64,000 nucleotides of DNA from Typhlomys cinereus (lineage: Eukaryota > Chordata > Mammalia > Rodentia > Platacanthomyidae), in assembly GCA_023101885.1 (NCBI GenBank), contig JALPQD010000627.1, positions 244,543-308,542 on the forward strand, written 5' to 3'. Position 1 is the stretch's first letter. Each line of letters opens with the position of its first letter. The notes under the pieces are model-generated. The model made no database searches. It was not told the origin of the DNA and worked only from the letters and a program-made list of their open reading frames with translations. This document shows, in pieces, positions 46,720 to 59,549 of the stretch. The translations under genes and the position numbers were made by a program.

Positions 46720-47500
46720 TGGGTTGACATTTGTAATTGTTCATAATGTAAAGCATGTCTATCCAAACTCTTCTGGTTGTACTGTTTTCATTGAAAAGTC
46801 AGCTGCTATTCTGTTGGTCCTGACTCTATATGTGACTTTTGTTGTTATTGTTGTTGTTGTTGTTTTTCGTAGCTCTCAATACTTTCTCTTTATCTTGTGT
46901 CTACAGTGTTTTCAACATTTGCTATGGGTGTTTCTAATTGGTTATATCTGATTAATGTGAGATATTCATCTTCTACTTTGATAAGTATATCTTTCCTTAA
47001 ATGTAGACTGACTGTTATCAATTATAATTGTCTGAAAAATATGTCCTGGGCTGATTTCATGTTCTGGAATTCAATGAATATACTGGTTCAACTTCATCCA
47101 TGCAATTTTTTTTTAAAAAATTCAACTTCTTTAATTGAATGATATATACTTCCAGGATGTCTTCCAGATCTAATATTCTTCTTGATCAGTTCTGTTGGTA
47201 ATACTTTGCTTTGAGTTTTAGATTTCAGTCAGCTTGGATTTCATCTCATTTAAGTTCGGATAGAGATTTTTTCAATGGTGCTAAATTCGTTTTTGTTTCT
47301 TTGATTGACTGTTTAATCTCATTTAGCTGTTTATTAGTTTTCTCTTCACCTATGTTGGAATATCTATTCATTTCCTCTCAGAATACTTTTCATTTCTTTT
47401 AATGTTCCTTTTGCATTTCCTTGAACATAATAATATACCTTGAGAATACATTATCTTGATTGTTATTTTCCTTACTGTCATCTAATCATCTACTGCTGTT
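46720..47500 (-). pseudogene. L1-D ORF1-like remnant
   Basis: The complement contains coiled-coil-like coding relics ('EEMNRY', 'KQLNEIKQSIKETK' type stretches near 47290-47400) in the position expected for ORF1 upstream of ORF2. Many stops and shifts are present. Confidence 0.5.
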
Positions 47501-47759
47501 GGACTTTATCAGTAAGGGGTTGGTGTTCTTTGCGAGAGATTTGTTTTCCTGGTATTTGGTATATTTTGTAGTTTTATGATGTTCCTTGGATATCTGTTAA
47601 GTCATTGATTGCTTTTTTGTTATGTATTTCCATCTCTTTTGAGTGAGATCAGGTTGCCCTAATTGACTATTGTAACTATTTCCATGGATTTAGATATTAT
47701 GGTGTTGTTTCAGGGTGAGCCCAGAATTACTTGCTGCTGATTTGTGGGTGTGGTATTTG

Positions 47760-48975
47760 CAATGCACATTGGGTATATAGATCTAATCTGGGGATGAAAG
47801 TGTTGATGATCTAATTTTAATTAAGAAATTTAATTTGGAAATCAGGTTTGATTAGGCACCAGAACACCTTCAAGAAGATATGATGGTGTGGCTTTATTAG
47901 CTAGGAGTGAGGAGTTAGAGTTGAGGGAGAGATTAACAGTTTTGTGGTTTATTAGAAGTATGCAAGGGTGAAGGCATAAGAGTCAGCAGGGGTGGGTTTG
48001 TAAAGTATAATTCAATGATTTAAGTACTTAAACATGTGTGACAGTCATCTGGTTATGGATGCAAAATAAAGTAGGTTACTTATCTTAACATTTCAAGGTA
48101 AGACTGTGCTTCTGGAATTGTGAGATACTCAGGATAAGGACATTTATGTTTTTAGCATCTGTGGTTTTCAGTACATTCTTGTTTTTTTTTTTTTTAATTT
48201 TCAATGGTTAGAAGCAGGTGGGGGGAGATTAGGCCTGAAACCTACTATTATGTGGGCATAGTCACAGCCAAGCCTCAATGTCACAACACAAGGGAGGATG
48301 GGCAAAGAAAGGTGCTCAGGCATGGTGTGGAGCCTGCTTTGACTCTGGCTGGTGCATTCATAGCCAAGCTTTCAGCAAAGGACTGTGAGGGAGGATGAGC
48401 CATCTCTGAAGTTTTATGAGCAGCCAATTTGTAAAAGTTCCCATATTTATAATACACATGAAATTTATTTATGCATCTTATACCATCCAAATTATAATTC
48501 TTTGAAGAAAGAAAAGGCTATCTCCATTCATGTTATAGTAGTTGTTTCACTACAAACCATGTATTTATTTTCATTTTAGCCTTCAAAGTTTTTAAAACTA
48601 ATCATATTTTCTTTACTAACTCATATTACAGTGCTGAGATACTTTGCACAAACATGTCTTAGTGAAATTATTTTCATTTGTTATTTTAAAGTGCACTTTT
48701 CTTTTGCCCTGCCTATTGGTTTAATGTTTCATTACTGTTTTCTTATTTCATATACTATCCTATACAGTATTGTCTGATTTCCAGATGCCATATATTCACA
48801 TATATGCATCTATATGAAGGTTGAGTTAGACCCAACCTTCCATACTTATATTGGTAAAACATTGTATATATTGGCAGAAAGTTTATTGTAGCCCAACTTC
48901 AAAGATGGACACCAAGAACAGAATATCTTTCAGAAAGTTATTTTATTAAATCTCAATTTATAGTAGTAAACTCAG
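47760..48975. other. Sequence without recognised gene
   Basis: A T-run at 48181-48195 is followed by about 220 bp of more GC-balanced sequence to about 48410. This could be a decayed insertion in minus orientation that I cannot name. The rest is AT-rich and unremarkable. Confidence 0.4.
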
Positions 48976-48994
48976 AAACATTAACATTATTCTT

Positions 48995-51900
48995 TTTTAT
49001 TAAAAATTTAATTATACATTTTAAAATTTTTTACCAGTTCCCTCCCTCCCCCCTCCTCCCCCCGAACCCCCTCCTCCCCCTCCTCTCCCTCCCCATCCCA
49101 CAGTGCCTACCCCCCAATTCCCAGAGAGTCCTTTATTGTGTATGCCTAAATCTCCATTGGGTCCTCCTCTCCGATGACATATAAGGACCCAGTGGCATTT
49201 CCATAAGCCCTTTCTCTTGTTCCCCTTAAGAATAGGATCACTACTATGGCTGTCAATCCCTTGCCTCCAGGGATCTCGGTGCCCTTAACAGATGCTAGAC
49301 TTTATGAAGGCAACAGTGCACTGGACATTGCGCAGGGCATGCAATGTCCAATTATGATTGCTTTGGCCCCAACTATTGTTGAGAATCTTGCAAATCATTG
49401 CTCCTCCCATCCTTTTGCTCTTATAATCTTACCGCCCCCTCTTCCGCAAATGTCCCTGAGCTCCAGGATGGGGAGAGACTAGGCTGGCTTATTTCTATGT
49501 GATTAATATAGAGTCTCTGAAGTTCTGGATTGTGGTTTGTTGATTTTCATTTGCACTTTTGCTGCTCCTGCAATGCCCTTCACTCCATCCTGATTGGCAC
49601 TGTATGTCACCCCCTGGCCAGAGACAAAAAGCTGTTAAACTGGAGTCTTGTTATAATAGTACATTCAAGGGTAGAAGTAATAAGAGTAAGAAACCTCAGT
49701 GAGGGAGGGGTCCACCATCCATTTGCTAAATGGTTACTTTTTATCTGCTAGACTATATGCCCTCCCCTTCTGGTGAGATCAGGAAAGAACGTCTGTGAAC
49801 TTAACCAGGTTTCTCATTACTTACTTGCAGTCCTTGATGGAGGCCTATTTTCTCTGCTGTAACATGGTCCCCTCTCTCCTTGTTTCTGGTGTGGCCCTCA
49901 TACCCGATCTCTCTTGTTCATAATCCTTGCAATTACTGTGTTACATAGGTTTACTTTTGAGTGTCTCAATGTGGGCTGGGTGAGTTTGGTACTAGGAGCC
50001 ACCTATTAGGGAGTACATACGGCGCTTAATTTTCTGGGTTGGGATACTTCACTTAATATAATTGTTTCTAATGACATCCATTTCCCAGCAAATTCCAGTA
50101 ATTCATCATTTTTGATGGCTGAGTAGTACTCTATTGTATAGATGTACCACAGTTTCCTTATCCACTCATCAACTGTTGGACATTTAGGTTGATTCCATGA
50201 CTTTGCTATTGTAAACAGTGCTGCTATAAACATGGTCGAGCTTGTGCTATCAAGGCGAACCTCTGCTTCATGGGGGGTTATTCCCAAAAGTGGAATAGCA
50301 GGGTTATATGGCATTTCAATCTTTAATTTCTTTAAGAATCTCCAGACGGCTTGCCAGAGTGGCTGTATGAGCCTGCATTCCCACGAACAATGTAGGAGAG
50401 TTCCCCTCTCTCCACATCCTCTCCAGCATTTGTTGTTGTTTGTATTGTGGATTTTTGCCATCCTGATCGGGGTGAGATGATATCTCAGGGAAGTTTTGAT
50501 TTGCATTTCCCTGATGGCGAAGGAAGTGGAGCATTTTTTAAGATATTTGTTAGACATTTTAATTTCATCCCTGGTAAAGTTTCTTTGAAGTTCCAGGGCC
50601 CATTTTTTAATTGGGCCAGTGTTTTCCTTGGAGTTTAGTTTTCTAAGTTCTTTGTGCACTCTGGACAGTAGAGCTCTGTCAGATATGTGGTTAGTGAAGA
50701 TTTTCTCCCATTCTGTGGGTTGCCTTCGAGCTCCTGTTAGAATCTCTTTATCTGAACAGAAGCTCTTTAATTACACAAGATCCCAACTGTTGAGAGTTGG
50801 TAGCAGTGACTGTGCCATTGGATGTCTGTTTAAGAAGTGTTGGCCTAGCCCAATCAGCTCAAGGGAGTTCCCCTCCTTTCAACTATGGTTTTTAAAGTCT
50901 CTGGCCTTAAATCAAGGTCCTTGATCCATTTGGAATTAAATCTTGTACATGGTGACAAGTATGGGTCTAGCTTTAATCTTCTGCATGTGGAAATCTGTTT
51001 TTACCAGCACCATTTGTTGAAAATGCTGTTCTTTTTCCATTGGATTCTTTGGGCCCCTTTGTCAAAGACCAAATGGCTGTATTTTTGTGGGCTTATATCT
51101 GGGTCTTCAACCCTTATCCATTGATCTGTGTGTCTATTTTGGAGCCAGTACCAGGCTGTTTTTATAACTATGGATTTGTAGTATAAACTAAGGTTTGGTA
51201 TGGTAATACCTCCAGCAGTGTTTTTGTTACTCAGGATTGTCTTTGCTATCCTGGGTCTTTTGTGCCTCCATATGAATTTTGAGATTATTTGGTCAACTTC
51301 TTTAAAGAATTGCTTTGGGATTGTAATTGGTATAGCATTGAATTTGTATATTGCCTTTGGTAGGATGGTCATTTTTACAATGTTGATTCTACCAATCCAG
51401 GAACATGGGAGGTCTTTCCACCTTCTGGTGTCTTCTGCTATTTCTTTCTTTAGGGTTTTAAAGTTTTCATTGTAAAGGTCTTTTACCTCCTTGGTTAGGT
51501 TTATACCAAGTTATTTCATTTTTTTAGGGGCTATAGTAAATGGGATTGTTTCTCTCCAGGCTTTTTCACTTCTTTCATTCTGGGCATATAGGAAGGCCTC
51601 TGATTTTTGCACATTTATTTTGTATCCTGCCACCCTGCTGAACTTCTCAATTAGTTCCAGGAGCTTCCTGGTGGAGTGTTTGGGATCACTCAGGTATAAG
51701 ATCATGTCATCTGCAAATAGGGATAGCTTGACTTCTTCCTTGCCGATTTGAATCCCTCTTCTGTCCCTTTCTTGTCTTATGGCTTCAGGCTTCAGCTAAG
51801 ACTTCAAGTACAATATTGAATAGAAGTGGTGAGAATGGACAGCCTTGCCTAGTTCCTGATCGAAGTTGGAATGCTTCCAATTGTTCCCCATTGAGCATAA

Positions 51901-53692
51901 TCCTTGCTGTGGGCTTGTTGTATACAGCTTTTATTATATTGATAAAGGTTCCTTTCATTCCTACAGTCTCTAGCGTTTTGATCATAAAAGGCTGTTGGAT
52001 TTTGTCAAAGGCTTTTTCTGCATCTATCGAGAGTATCATGTGGTCTTGGACTTTGGACTGGTTTACATGATGAATTACATTTATTGACTTGCGTATGTTG
52101 AACCAACCTTGTGTGCCGGGGATGAAGCCTACTTGGTCCCCGTGAATGATCTTTTTGATATGTTTTTGAATCCGATTTGCTAAGACTTTGTTGAGAATCT
52201 TTGCATCTGTGTTCATCAGAGAGATCGGCCTATAGTTTTCTTTTTTAAGTGAATCTTTATTAGGTTTTGGGATTAAGACAATATTAGCTTCATAGAAGGA
52301 ATTTGGTAGTGTTCCTTCTTTTGCTATTTGATGGAACAGTTTAAGGAGTATTGGTGTTATTAACTCCTTAAATGTCTGGTAGAATTCTGTGCTGAATCCA
52401 TCTGGCCCAGGACATTTTTTGGTGGGAAGATTCGAGATTACTTCTTCAATTTCCTTGTATGTTATAGGACTATTTAAATAATTCACAACTTCCTGATTCA
52501 ATTTATGTAGGTTGTGTTTACTTAGAAATGCATCCATCTCTTTTGTGTTGTCAAACTTCACAGAGTACAAGTTTTTAAATATGATGCTATAATTCTCTGG
52601 ATTTCTTGGGTATCCATAGTGATAACTCCATGTTCATTTCTAGTTTTGTTAATTTGGGTTTTCTCTCTCTTGCTTTTGGTTAATTTAGCTAGGGGTGTAT
52701 CAATCTTATTGATTTTTTCAAAGAACCAGCTTTTTGACTGGTTGATTTTTTCTATTGTTTTCTTACTCTCGATTTCAGATATTTCTCCCCTTATTTTGCT
52801 AATCTCCTCTCTTCTACTACTTTTGGGATCAGATTGCTCAAGTTTCTCAAAAGCCTTAAGCTGCATCATTAAATTATTTATTTCTGATGTTTCCATTTTT
52901 TTGATGTAGGCATTAAGAGCTATGAACTTACCTCTTAGAACAGCTTTCATTGTGTCCCAGAGATTTTGGTAAGTTGTATTTTCATTATCGTTCACTTTCA
53001 GGAAATCTTGAATTTCCTTTTTAATTTCTTCCTGAATCCAGTTCTCATTCAGCATCATATTGTTAAGTTTCCAGGAGTTAGTGTATTTTCTCTTGTTTGT
53101 TATGTTGTTGTGGATGTCCAGCTTTAGGCCGTGGTGGTCTGATAGGGCACAGGCTAGAATTTCGACTTCTTTGTATTTGTGTAGATTCATTTTGTAGCCC
53201 AATATGTGATCTATTTTGGAGAAAGTTCCGTGTGCTGCTGAGAAAAATGTGTATTCTTTGGTGCGTGGGTGAAAAGTTCGATAGATATCTCTAAGGTCCA
53301 TTTCAGTAATGGTTTGGTTAAGCTCCAAAGTGTCTCTGTTAAGCTTTTGACCTATTGATCTATCCCATGTTGAGAAGGCGGTGTTGAAATCCCCGAGAAT
53401 TATCGTTTGAGGGTTGATTTCTTGCTTTAGACGCTGTAGTGTTTTCTTAATGAATGTGCAGGGGCCCGTATTGAGTGCATGAATGTTCAGTATTGTGAAG
53501 TCTTCCTGGTGAATTGTACCTGTGACTAAAATGTAGTATCCATCTGTGTCTCTTATGATTTTCTTTGGTTTGAAGTCCACTTTGTCTGAAAGCATAATTT
53601 CTACCCCTGCCTGTTTCCTGGTTCCATTAGCTTGCAAGATTTTGGACCCGGCTTTCATTCTTAGGACGTGCCTATCTTTTGTGGTGAGATGA
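48995..53692 (-). mobile_element. 5'-truncated LINE-1 with target duplication (L1-C)
   Basis: About 4.7 kb: tail and 3'UTR at 48995-50000, ORF2 from about 50003 to 53690, truncated within the endonuclease domain so that ORF1 and the 5'UTR are absent. The 12-bp duplication 'aacattattctt' flanks it at 48983-48994 and 53697-53708. Its sequence is close to L1-A but its 3'UTR lacks the ORF2-like patch. The 3'-terminal 'cagctcatacaaacttaatagg' block seen in L1-A is replaced by an AT-rich stretch here. Only a few frame breaks separate long ORF2 pieces, so it is relatively young. Confidence 0.95.
50003..53690 (-). pseudogene. L1-C ORF2, truncated and frameshifted
   Basis: The longest piece (52558-53658, 366 codons) covers most of the endonuclease domain ('[16 protein letters not shown]', '[10 protein letters not shown]', '[12 protein letters not shown]') and the start of the linker. 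A frameshift near 52560 leads to a 261-codon piece (51785-52570) with RT motifs '[14 protein letters not shown]', 'NYRPISLMN', '[10 protein letters not shown]' and '[14 protein letters not shown]'. FADD is encoded at 51706-51717. Further pieces at 51001-51372 and 50006-50659 include the C-terminal CX3CX7HX4C motif. The endonuclease N-terminus is missing and at least two to three frame breaks are present, so no functional product is expected. Confidence 0.95.
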
Positions 53693-53709
53693 GAGAAACA
53701 TTATTCTTA

Positions 53710-54065
53710 AAATAAACCATGAATTCATTTTATGGTCAGTAACTGAGGAGATATTGCCAATGATGTATAACTGATGAGTTATTGATAGATGTTTTAATTT
53801 AGTTTCATAATTATTATTTTTTTTAAAATTTAATGAACAGCATATCAGAGCTAAACTCCCAAATTCTGCATGTTTATAGAAATAATACATATGAAATATT
53901 CATTTAATTTTTAACCTCCTTGCTTTCACTTTGCTGGTAGTAGCATTCACTAGTGCCTCATCCATACATACTAAGGAAATATACTGAGAAACAATCACAT
54001 TTGATGTTATCAGGAAAAGAAGTCTTTCAAAATGCAGAAAGATTGCTTTTGAGGAACATGTATTT
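53710..54065. other. AT-rich sequence, no feature recognised
   Basis: No gene or repeat recognised. Confidence 0.4.
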
Positions 54066-54067
54066 CT

Positions 54068-54095
54068 TTTGTATTTATTTATTTATTTTAAATAT

Positions 54096-54140
<45 letters not shown>

Positions 54141-54358
54141 AGAGGATACTGTAGAGGACCAAAAGTGACTTCAGGAATCGTCCCAGATTGCTTCTACCTC
54201 CTTCTACCTCGTGGAATTTCCCAGGATCCTGCCACCAGGGCCAGAAGTACAGGCAGACTCTCTTTCTGTCTGGCATTTTCACCTAGGACCCAGGATCCGA
54301 ACTTAGGACTTTCTGCTTGCAAGGCAGAGTCTTAACCCCTGAGCCATCTCACCAGCCC
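54068..54358 (-). repeat. Older tRNA-derived SINE with (TG)n
   Basis: The plus strand runs from 'gtatttatttatttatttta' through about 19 TG units, 'gtgacttcaggaatcgtccc', 'ccaccagggccagaagtaca', 'aggacccaggatccgaactt' and 'gagccatctcaccagccc'. It is a diverged relative of the young SINEs, retaining the older 3' half ('gacttcaggaatc'). Confidence 0.85.
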
Positions 54359-54361
54359 ACT

Positions 54362-54645
54362 TTCCTTTTTTTTTTCTCCCACATTTTATATTTTTTCCCA
54401 ATCATACAAGCTGAATAGGTACCCCAGTCTTCTCTCTCCCTCCTCCCTTCCACAGTTGTCCCCCATTGCAATCTTCCCCCTTGCCCCTTCCTTTCACCCC
54501 CCTTCCTCCCTCTTGTTCTCCCAGTGCCTCCCCTTTCCTTCCTCCCAGCCCCTGGAGCATCTTTTTGCCAAACCTCCCTTTGAGTCCTCCACCCTGGTGA
54601 GGGGTAAGGACTCAGTGGAATAGCTGGGAACGCTTTTTTGGTCAC
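54362..54645 (-). mobile_element. L1 3'UTR fragment
   Basis: Pyrimidine-rich complement of the L1 3'UTR: 'caatcatacaagctgaatag', a long C/T tract, 'ggagcatctttttgcc', then 'tgagtcctccaccctggtga'. It lies directly beside the old SINE and is cut off near 54645. The minus-strand frame at 54349-54645 is a chance frame through the purine tract. Confidence 0.75.
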
Positions 54646-54754
54646 CAGGCCACTTCTGATATTTAATTCAAATTAAATATATAGCATTTTGCAGTTGTAT
54701 TATTCTTAATATTTGTTTCAGATATTCCTTTTTTTTTTAAAGATAGCACTCACA

Positions 54755-54855
54755 CTCAGAAAGAAATAGATATTTATTTGATTTAACGTTCCAGTAGTGA
54801 TATAGTGTATTATGATGGGAACTGCATGGCAGAAGCAGGAGGCTGATTCAGGTTA
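54755..54855 (-). repeat. Medium-length repeat fragment
   Basis: The stretch 'tatttatttgatttaacgtt' followed by 'ccagtagtgatatagtgtat' and 'gcatggcagaagcaggaggc' resembles the 'tttattcagcttacggttccag...catggc' part of copies b and h. Fragmentary. Confidence 0.4.
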
Positions 54856-54859
54856 CTGT

Positions 54860-56020
54860 GGCATCATTTAGAAAAAAATAATATATGGAGAAATTGGAGC
54901 TATGCTACCAAGATCTGTTCCCTGAGATGGCCTTCCTAAAAAAGCTTCGACTTATTAAGGGTGCTATAACATTTACAAAAGCTAAGGATTCAAACAAATG
55001 AACTTGGTGTGAAAGTAGGGACAATTCACATGAAAACTGAAACAAATAGATAGTTTTATAGAAGCTATCTTTCTTTAAATATTCGTTCCTCAATGTAGCA
55101 AGAATAAATGAGAGTAGTAATGAAATCATTACTTATTCAAAAGAGAATTTAAGTTCATTAGTGTCTTTTACTGATGACACAATTCTGATAGTTAGGTCCT
55201 GTGTTGCAGCAAAAAAAATTCAAAGGTTGATTAAATAATATACATAGCAAGACAGAAAAGACTGGTTGTTATGGCAACAAAAAATGCATTTAAAGCAAGA
55301 TTATAGAAAAGGTAATACATTTTTATTGCCCTGAAGTGAAAATCACAACTCAATAGAGTGATATCTGAATCAAATCAGAGCGTAAAATTCAGTTACAGTG
55401 CTTGCATCCAAAAATTGAGATATTTGTTTACTTTTATTTCCTGTTTTTTTTCTGGAGAACCATTTTCCTTCTCCTATATTCAATTTAAATGAATTTTTAT
55501 TAACAGCATATAATTATTTGAAAGTCAGGGACTGATGGACACTATACTTGTGACAACAAAATTTTTAATGATTTATTCTTATAAATGAATACACACGTAT
55601 GAGCTTCCAATCAGATGGTTAAATATACACATATGAATTTTAATTTGTTTGACTAAATACATACATATATGAATGCATACACACATAAGTACATTAGTTC
55701 ATATTACTATGCTTTTGTTCATATGACTACCCACACACCTATACACTTTTTAATAATGACTAAACAAACACATAGGCACTTCAAGTTGTATTACTGTGAC
55801 ATACATATGTATTTTGTCTATTAAAGGACTGAAACCTTGTATTAACCTCTTAATTTCTGAAAGAAGAAAAACAATTTTCCTTGCCTGTGTTACACAATAT
55901 ATGAATGTCTATATTTGTCCTTCTGATTGAGCAGAGTTGTAATGATTTGAAGTTAATCAGAAGAAAAAAACCTTCCAGCAAACTTTAAAAAGTTAAGTAA
56001 ATTGCATTTTAATATGGATT
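54860..56020. other. AT-rich sequence, no gene recognised
   Basis: No gene or repeat recognised; several short 'acacatat' type patches at 55580-55740. Confidence 0.45.
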
Positions 56021-56040
56021 GGTATGGATGTATTACTCTT

Positions 56041-57096
56041 TTTTTATAAAATACATTTTTATTATTATTTCAGCTCATACAAACTTAATAGGTACACCAG
56101 TTCCCTTCCTCCCTCCCCCCCCAACCCCCTGCTCCCCCTCCCTTCACCCCTCCCGCCCCATCCCCCCGTGCCTCCAGCCCCGATTCCCAGAGTCATTTCT
56201 TGTGCATGCCTGACTCTCCTCTGGGCCCTCCTCTCTGATGACATACAAGGACCCAGTGGCATTTCCCTGAACCCCTTCCTCTGTTCCCCTTAAACATAGG
56301 AACACTACTGAGGCTGTCAATCCCTTGCCTCCAAGTTTCTTAGTGGCTTTAGCAGATGCTAGACTTTGTGAGGTCAATAGTGTGTTGGACATTGCGCCGC
56401 GCATACAATGTCCAATTATGATTGTTTCAGCCCTAACTTGTGTGGAGTATCTTGCAAATCATTGCTCCTCCCATCCTTTTGCTCTTACACTCTTACCGCC
56501 CACTCTTCCGCAAATGTCCCTGAGCTTCAGGATGGGGAGAGATTAGTCTGGCCTAGTTCTAGGTGGTTGATATAGAGTCTCTGAAGTTCTGGATTGTGGT
56601 TCGTTGACTTTCTTTTGCAGTTTTGTTGCTCCTGTAATGCCCTTCACTCCATTGTGATGGGCACTGTATGTCACCCCCTGGCCAGAGACAGAAAGCTGTT
56701 AAACTGGAGTCTTATTATAAGAGCACATTCAAGGGTAGATGTAATACTTACACCCAAAAGTGGAATCGCAGGGTCATATGGCGTTAGGCAATGGGAGGGG
56801 TCAATCACCCATTTGCAAAATGGTTACTTTTTAATCTGCCGGACTATATGCCCTCCCCTTCTGGTGAGTTCATACCCCCTTAGTTGTAAATGATCAGGAA
56901 CGAATTGTGAACTTAACTAAGTGTCACATTACTTTCTTGCAGTCCTCGATGGAGGCCTATTTTCTCTCCTGTAACATGGTCACTTCTCTCCTTGTTTCTG
57001 GTGTGGCCCTCCAACCCCATCCCTCCTGTTCATAATCCTTGTAATTACTGTAGGTAATACATAAATTTACCTATGAGTGTCTCAAGATGGGCTGGG
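56041..57096 (-). mobile_element. Young 5'-truncated L1 3' end (L1-F)
   Basis: A 1.06-kb L1 3'UTR in minus orientation with tail, purine tract and the blocks up to 'gtctcaagatgggctgggtg'. It is flanked by a perfect 16-bp duplication, 'tggatgtattactctt', at 56025-56040 and 57097-57112. Sequence is nearly identical to the L1-A 3'UTR, including the ORF2-like patch at 56748-56782, placing both in one subfamily. No coding sequence of ORF2 in its normal place is included. Frames at 56019-56893 are chance frames. Confidence 0.95.
56748..56782 (-). repeat. ORF2-derived patch inside L1-F 3'UTR
   Basis: It reads 'ttacacccaaaagtggaatc' then 'gcagggtcatatggc'. It matches L1 ORF2 sequence as found at 50278-50312 in L1-C and 17862-17896 in L1-A, and the patch at 17214-17248. 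Confidence 0.85.
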
Positions 57097-57126
57097 TGGA
57101 TGTATTACTCTTAAAAAATAAATATG

Positions 57127-57351
57127 TCAGCTGGACAGATGTCTTTCAGGGGCTAAGAATCGTCCTCATAAGCAGAAAGTCCTGAGTTCCAAATCCAGGT
57201 CCATTGGAAAAATGCCAATAGAAAATGGAGGCAGCCTACACTTCTAGCCCTAATAAGCAGTGTCTGGGAAATCCAGGATGATTCCTGAAGTCAAGTCACC
57301 CTCGGTCCTCCACAGGAACCCACCGTGCCCTCTGATGCGCGCGTGCACACG

Positions 57352-57393
<42 letters not shown>

Positions 57394-57425
57394 CGTATGT
57401 GCACACACAAAATAAATAAATATTT
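57127..57425 (+). repeat. Older tRNA-derived SINE with (CG)n(CA)n
   Basis: The blocks 'ctggacagatgtctttcagg', 'cctgagttccaaatccaggt', 'tacacttctagccctaataa' and 'ttcctgaagtcaagtcaccc' show the older subfamily. The microsatellite includes an alternating 'gcgcgcgtgcacacgcgcgc' stretch followed by (CA)n. The end 'aaaataaataaatatt' shares 'aataaatat' with the left flank, a weak target duplication. Confidence 0.8.
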
Positions 57426-59518
57426 GTTTTGCTACTGAAAAAGCAAGATCAATTTTTGCTTGAAACACAGTACATAGAATATAAAACTTTAAGAAATGCT
57501 AAGCAGTCAGATGCACCAGGGTACAGTAGTACATAAATCTTTTTACAAAACCTAGCATCACAACTTAGTAGAAAAGGACAGTACTTTCCAAATAAAACAA
57601 GAATAACGTCAAAAACTGAGTGCAAGGAGTAGGAAACAAGAAAACTCAATATATAATTTTGGCAATGTACCACATTATATTATGCTGTATAATATTTTAT
57701 TTGTTGTCTACACAATATAGTACACATTAGCAGTTATTAAAATTTTGTATTTTTATTGTAGCATCTTGTATTTCTTCTTAAAACGTATGACATTTGTTAA
57801 GCAGTCTTTATGGATGACATCTCTGCAGGGAGAACAATGGAGAAAGAAATCTTGTCTTACTGGATTGCCTTAGTACTTAACTGAACTAAGCAGACCCTCA
57901 CCACCTGCAAATCCTTGAGGGAGATGCCTGATTATAGATCAGTGATATAGAAAAGGGAATCCCAAGTGTGAAGTCAATATGCCCTACAGAACATAAGCCT
58001 CCAGAAAAGGATACAAAGCCTCCTCTGTCCATGGATAGGTCCTCAATAGAGACTACAACTCAACACAGAGGTAGCATATTGATAATCAAATTCCATCTCT
58101 TGGCTTCTACCCTTTTCTTTTTTCCTTATCTCAAGTTCTCTTCTGAGAGTGGGTACTTTGGGAAGATTCCTTCAAAGCTCATTTTATTGAATCAGAACTA
58201 ATTCTGCAGGGAATCCATATTAAATATAATAGGTTTCTAGACTCAATAAAAGGAAAGTTTGTTTTATAGAACAATATTTTCCATAGTGTCTTACTGGTTT
58301 AAGCATTTTAGTTAAATTTCTTTGTGTCAGTGACTATTGTCTTTATACTAGTGAAGATTTTTATTAAGATGACATATAGTCTCACAATTTTCACACCAGT
58401 CAGAGGAAACTACATTTCACTTATTCTCAGAAATTAGCTTGTAGATTTCTGACAAAAGAAGGAGTATGAGTATTTACCTTATAATCTTAAACTAAAAATT
58501 CATTATCATGGTATTCATCTCTCTAGTCAATAATCTAACAGCTATTTATCCATAAATGACTCACATGCTCACCCATTTTTCTAATAATTATGTCTTGGTC
58601 TATTGTACAGGCTAATACATACATTTTAAAATAGAGCAAGAATATATACTGGTAGTTAAACAGGATCTTGAAATTTGCATGATAGAGAAACCACATTTCA
58701 TTTTTGGACCAAAAACAAGTCACAGAGTTTTATTTTTAGTGTGAATATATTACTTAAAAGAATTTTGTATAAATTAGATAATTGAATTGAAATATGTCCC
58801 CTTCAAAAAAATATCAGAGAATATAAAAGAGCATGCTGGAAAAAAATGTCAGCAAAACGTATAACAAAACTCCTTTTTTTAACATGATTATAATTATTAA
58901 GAAGTCATAATCTTCTTATTCTGCTAGTTTAAAAGACGCTAGAAAGAGCATAAAGTAGTTGAGCATAATCTTGTGTACATCTGAATTTTTTCCTAATAGC
59001 CATGACTACAGTGCTGTGGCCTATCCTTAAACAGACTGTTCAGTTGATGAAGTGTTCCTTTATGAATCCCATCCTGACTATACTGGGTTCAGTGAAGCAA
59101 AGATTCTTCTGTGCTATTTTATAGAATTTACTAGTTAGGTAAAAAAAGTATTCATGTAACACACAAATATCAATGCTTACAAATGGATGCATAGGTTAGA
59201 AAGTATATTATTGCCTACTATAAATTCACATCGGCTGATATTGCTGAAGTGAAATGTAAAAGCAATGTTTCAAACCTCTATTTCTCCTCATAACATTCGT
59301 TTCATTGCACAGCAGATTATGCTCTGAAAATGATTTCAGATTTGACTGAAGGAAAGGGAAGCAGTCTGCGGTCTCCATTCTTACAAAACATTAAGGAGGT
59401 TTCTGGAGATTATACAACACCATGGACTCTTCCAAACTAATGCTTCTAAGAGCATCGGAGGCTTCTTTTTTTACCTTGCAGCTTGAAACTATAGCAATTA
59501 ATTCCTTATATGTGTGCA

Positions 59519-59521
<3 letters not shown>

Positions 59522-59549
<28 letters not shown>
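59522..59549. repeat. (TG)n microsatellite not associated with a SINE
   Basis: About 12-14 TG units after 'gtgtgcatgtt'. No SINE body is visible beside it, unlike most other TG/CA tracts in the window. Confidence 0.9.

Larger units (their letters stand above)
41145..47700 (-). mobile_element. Old, decayed near full-length LINE-1 (L1-D)
   Basis: The T-rich start at 41145-41165 is the tail. The 3'UTR spans to about 42250, ORF2 homology runs from about 42300 to 46450, and ORF1-like sequence to about 47500. Block-by-block similarity to L1-A and L1-C (for example 'ttgatgtaggcattgagtgc' and 'tgtcccacagatttgg' at 45540-45610) supports the ORF2 assignment, but divergence is much higher and all frames are lost. 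Its 3'UTR is different from the younger group. The element hosts a medium-length repeat (43108-43418) and a short young L1 3' end (44485-44671). The 5' limit is uncertain. Confidence 0.82.
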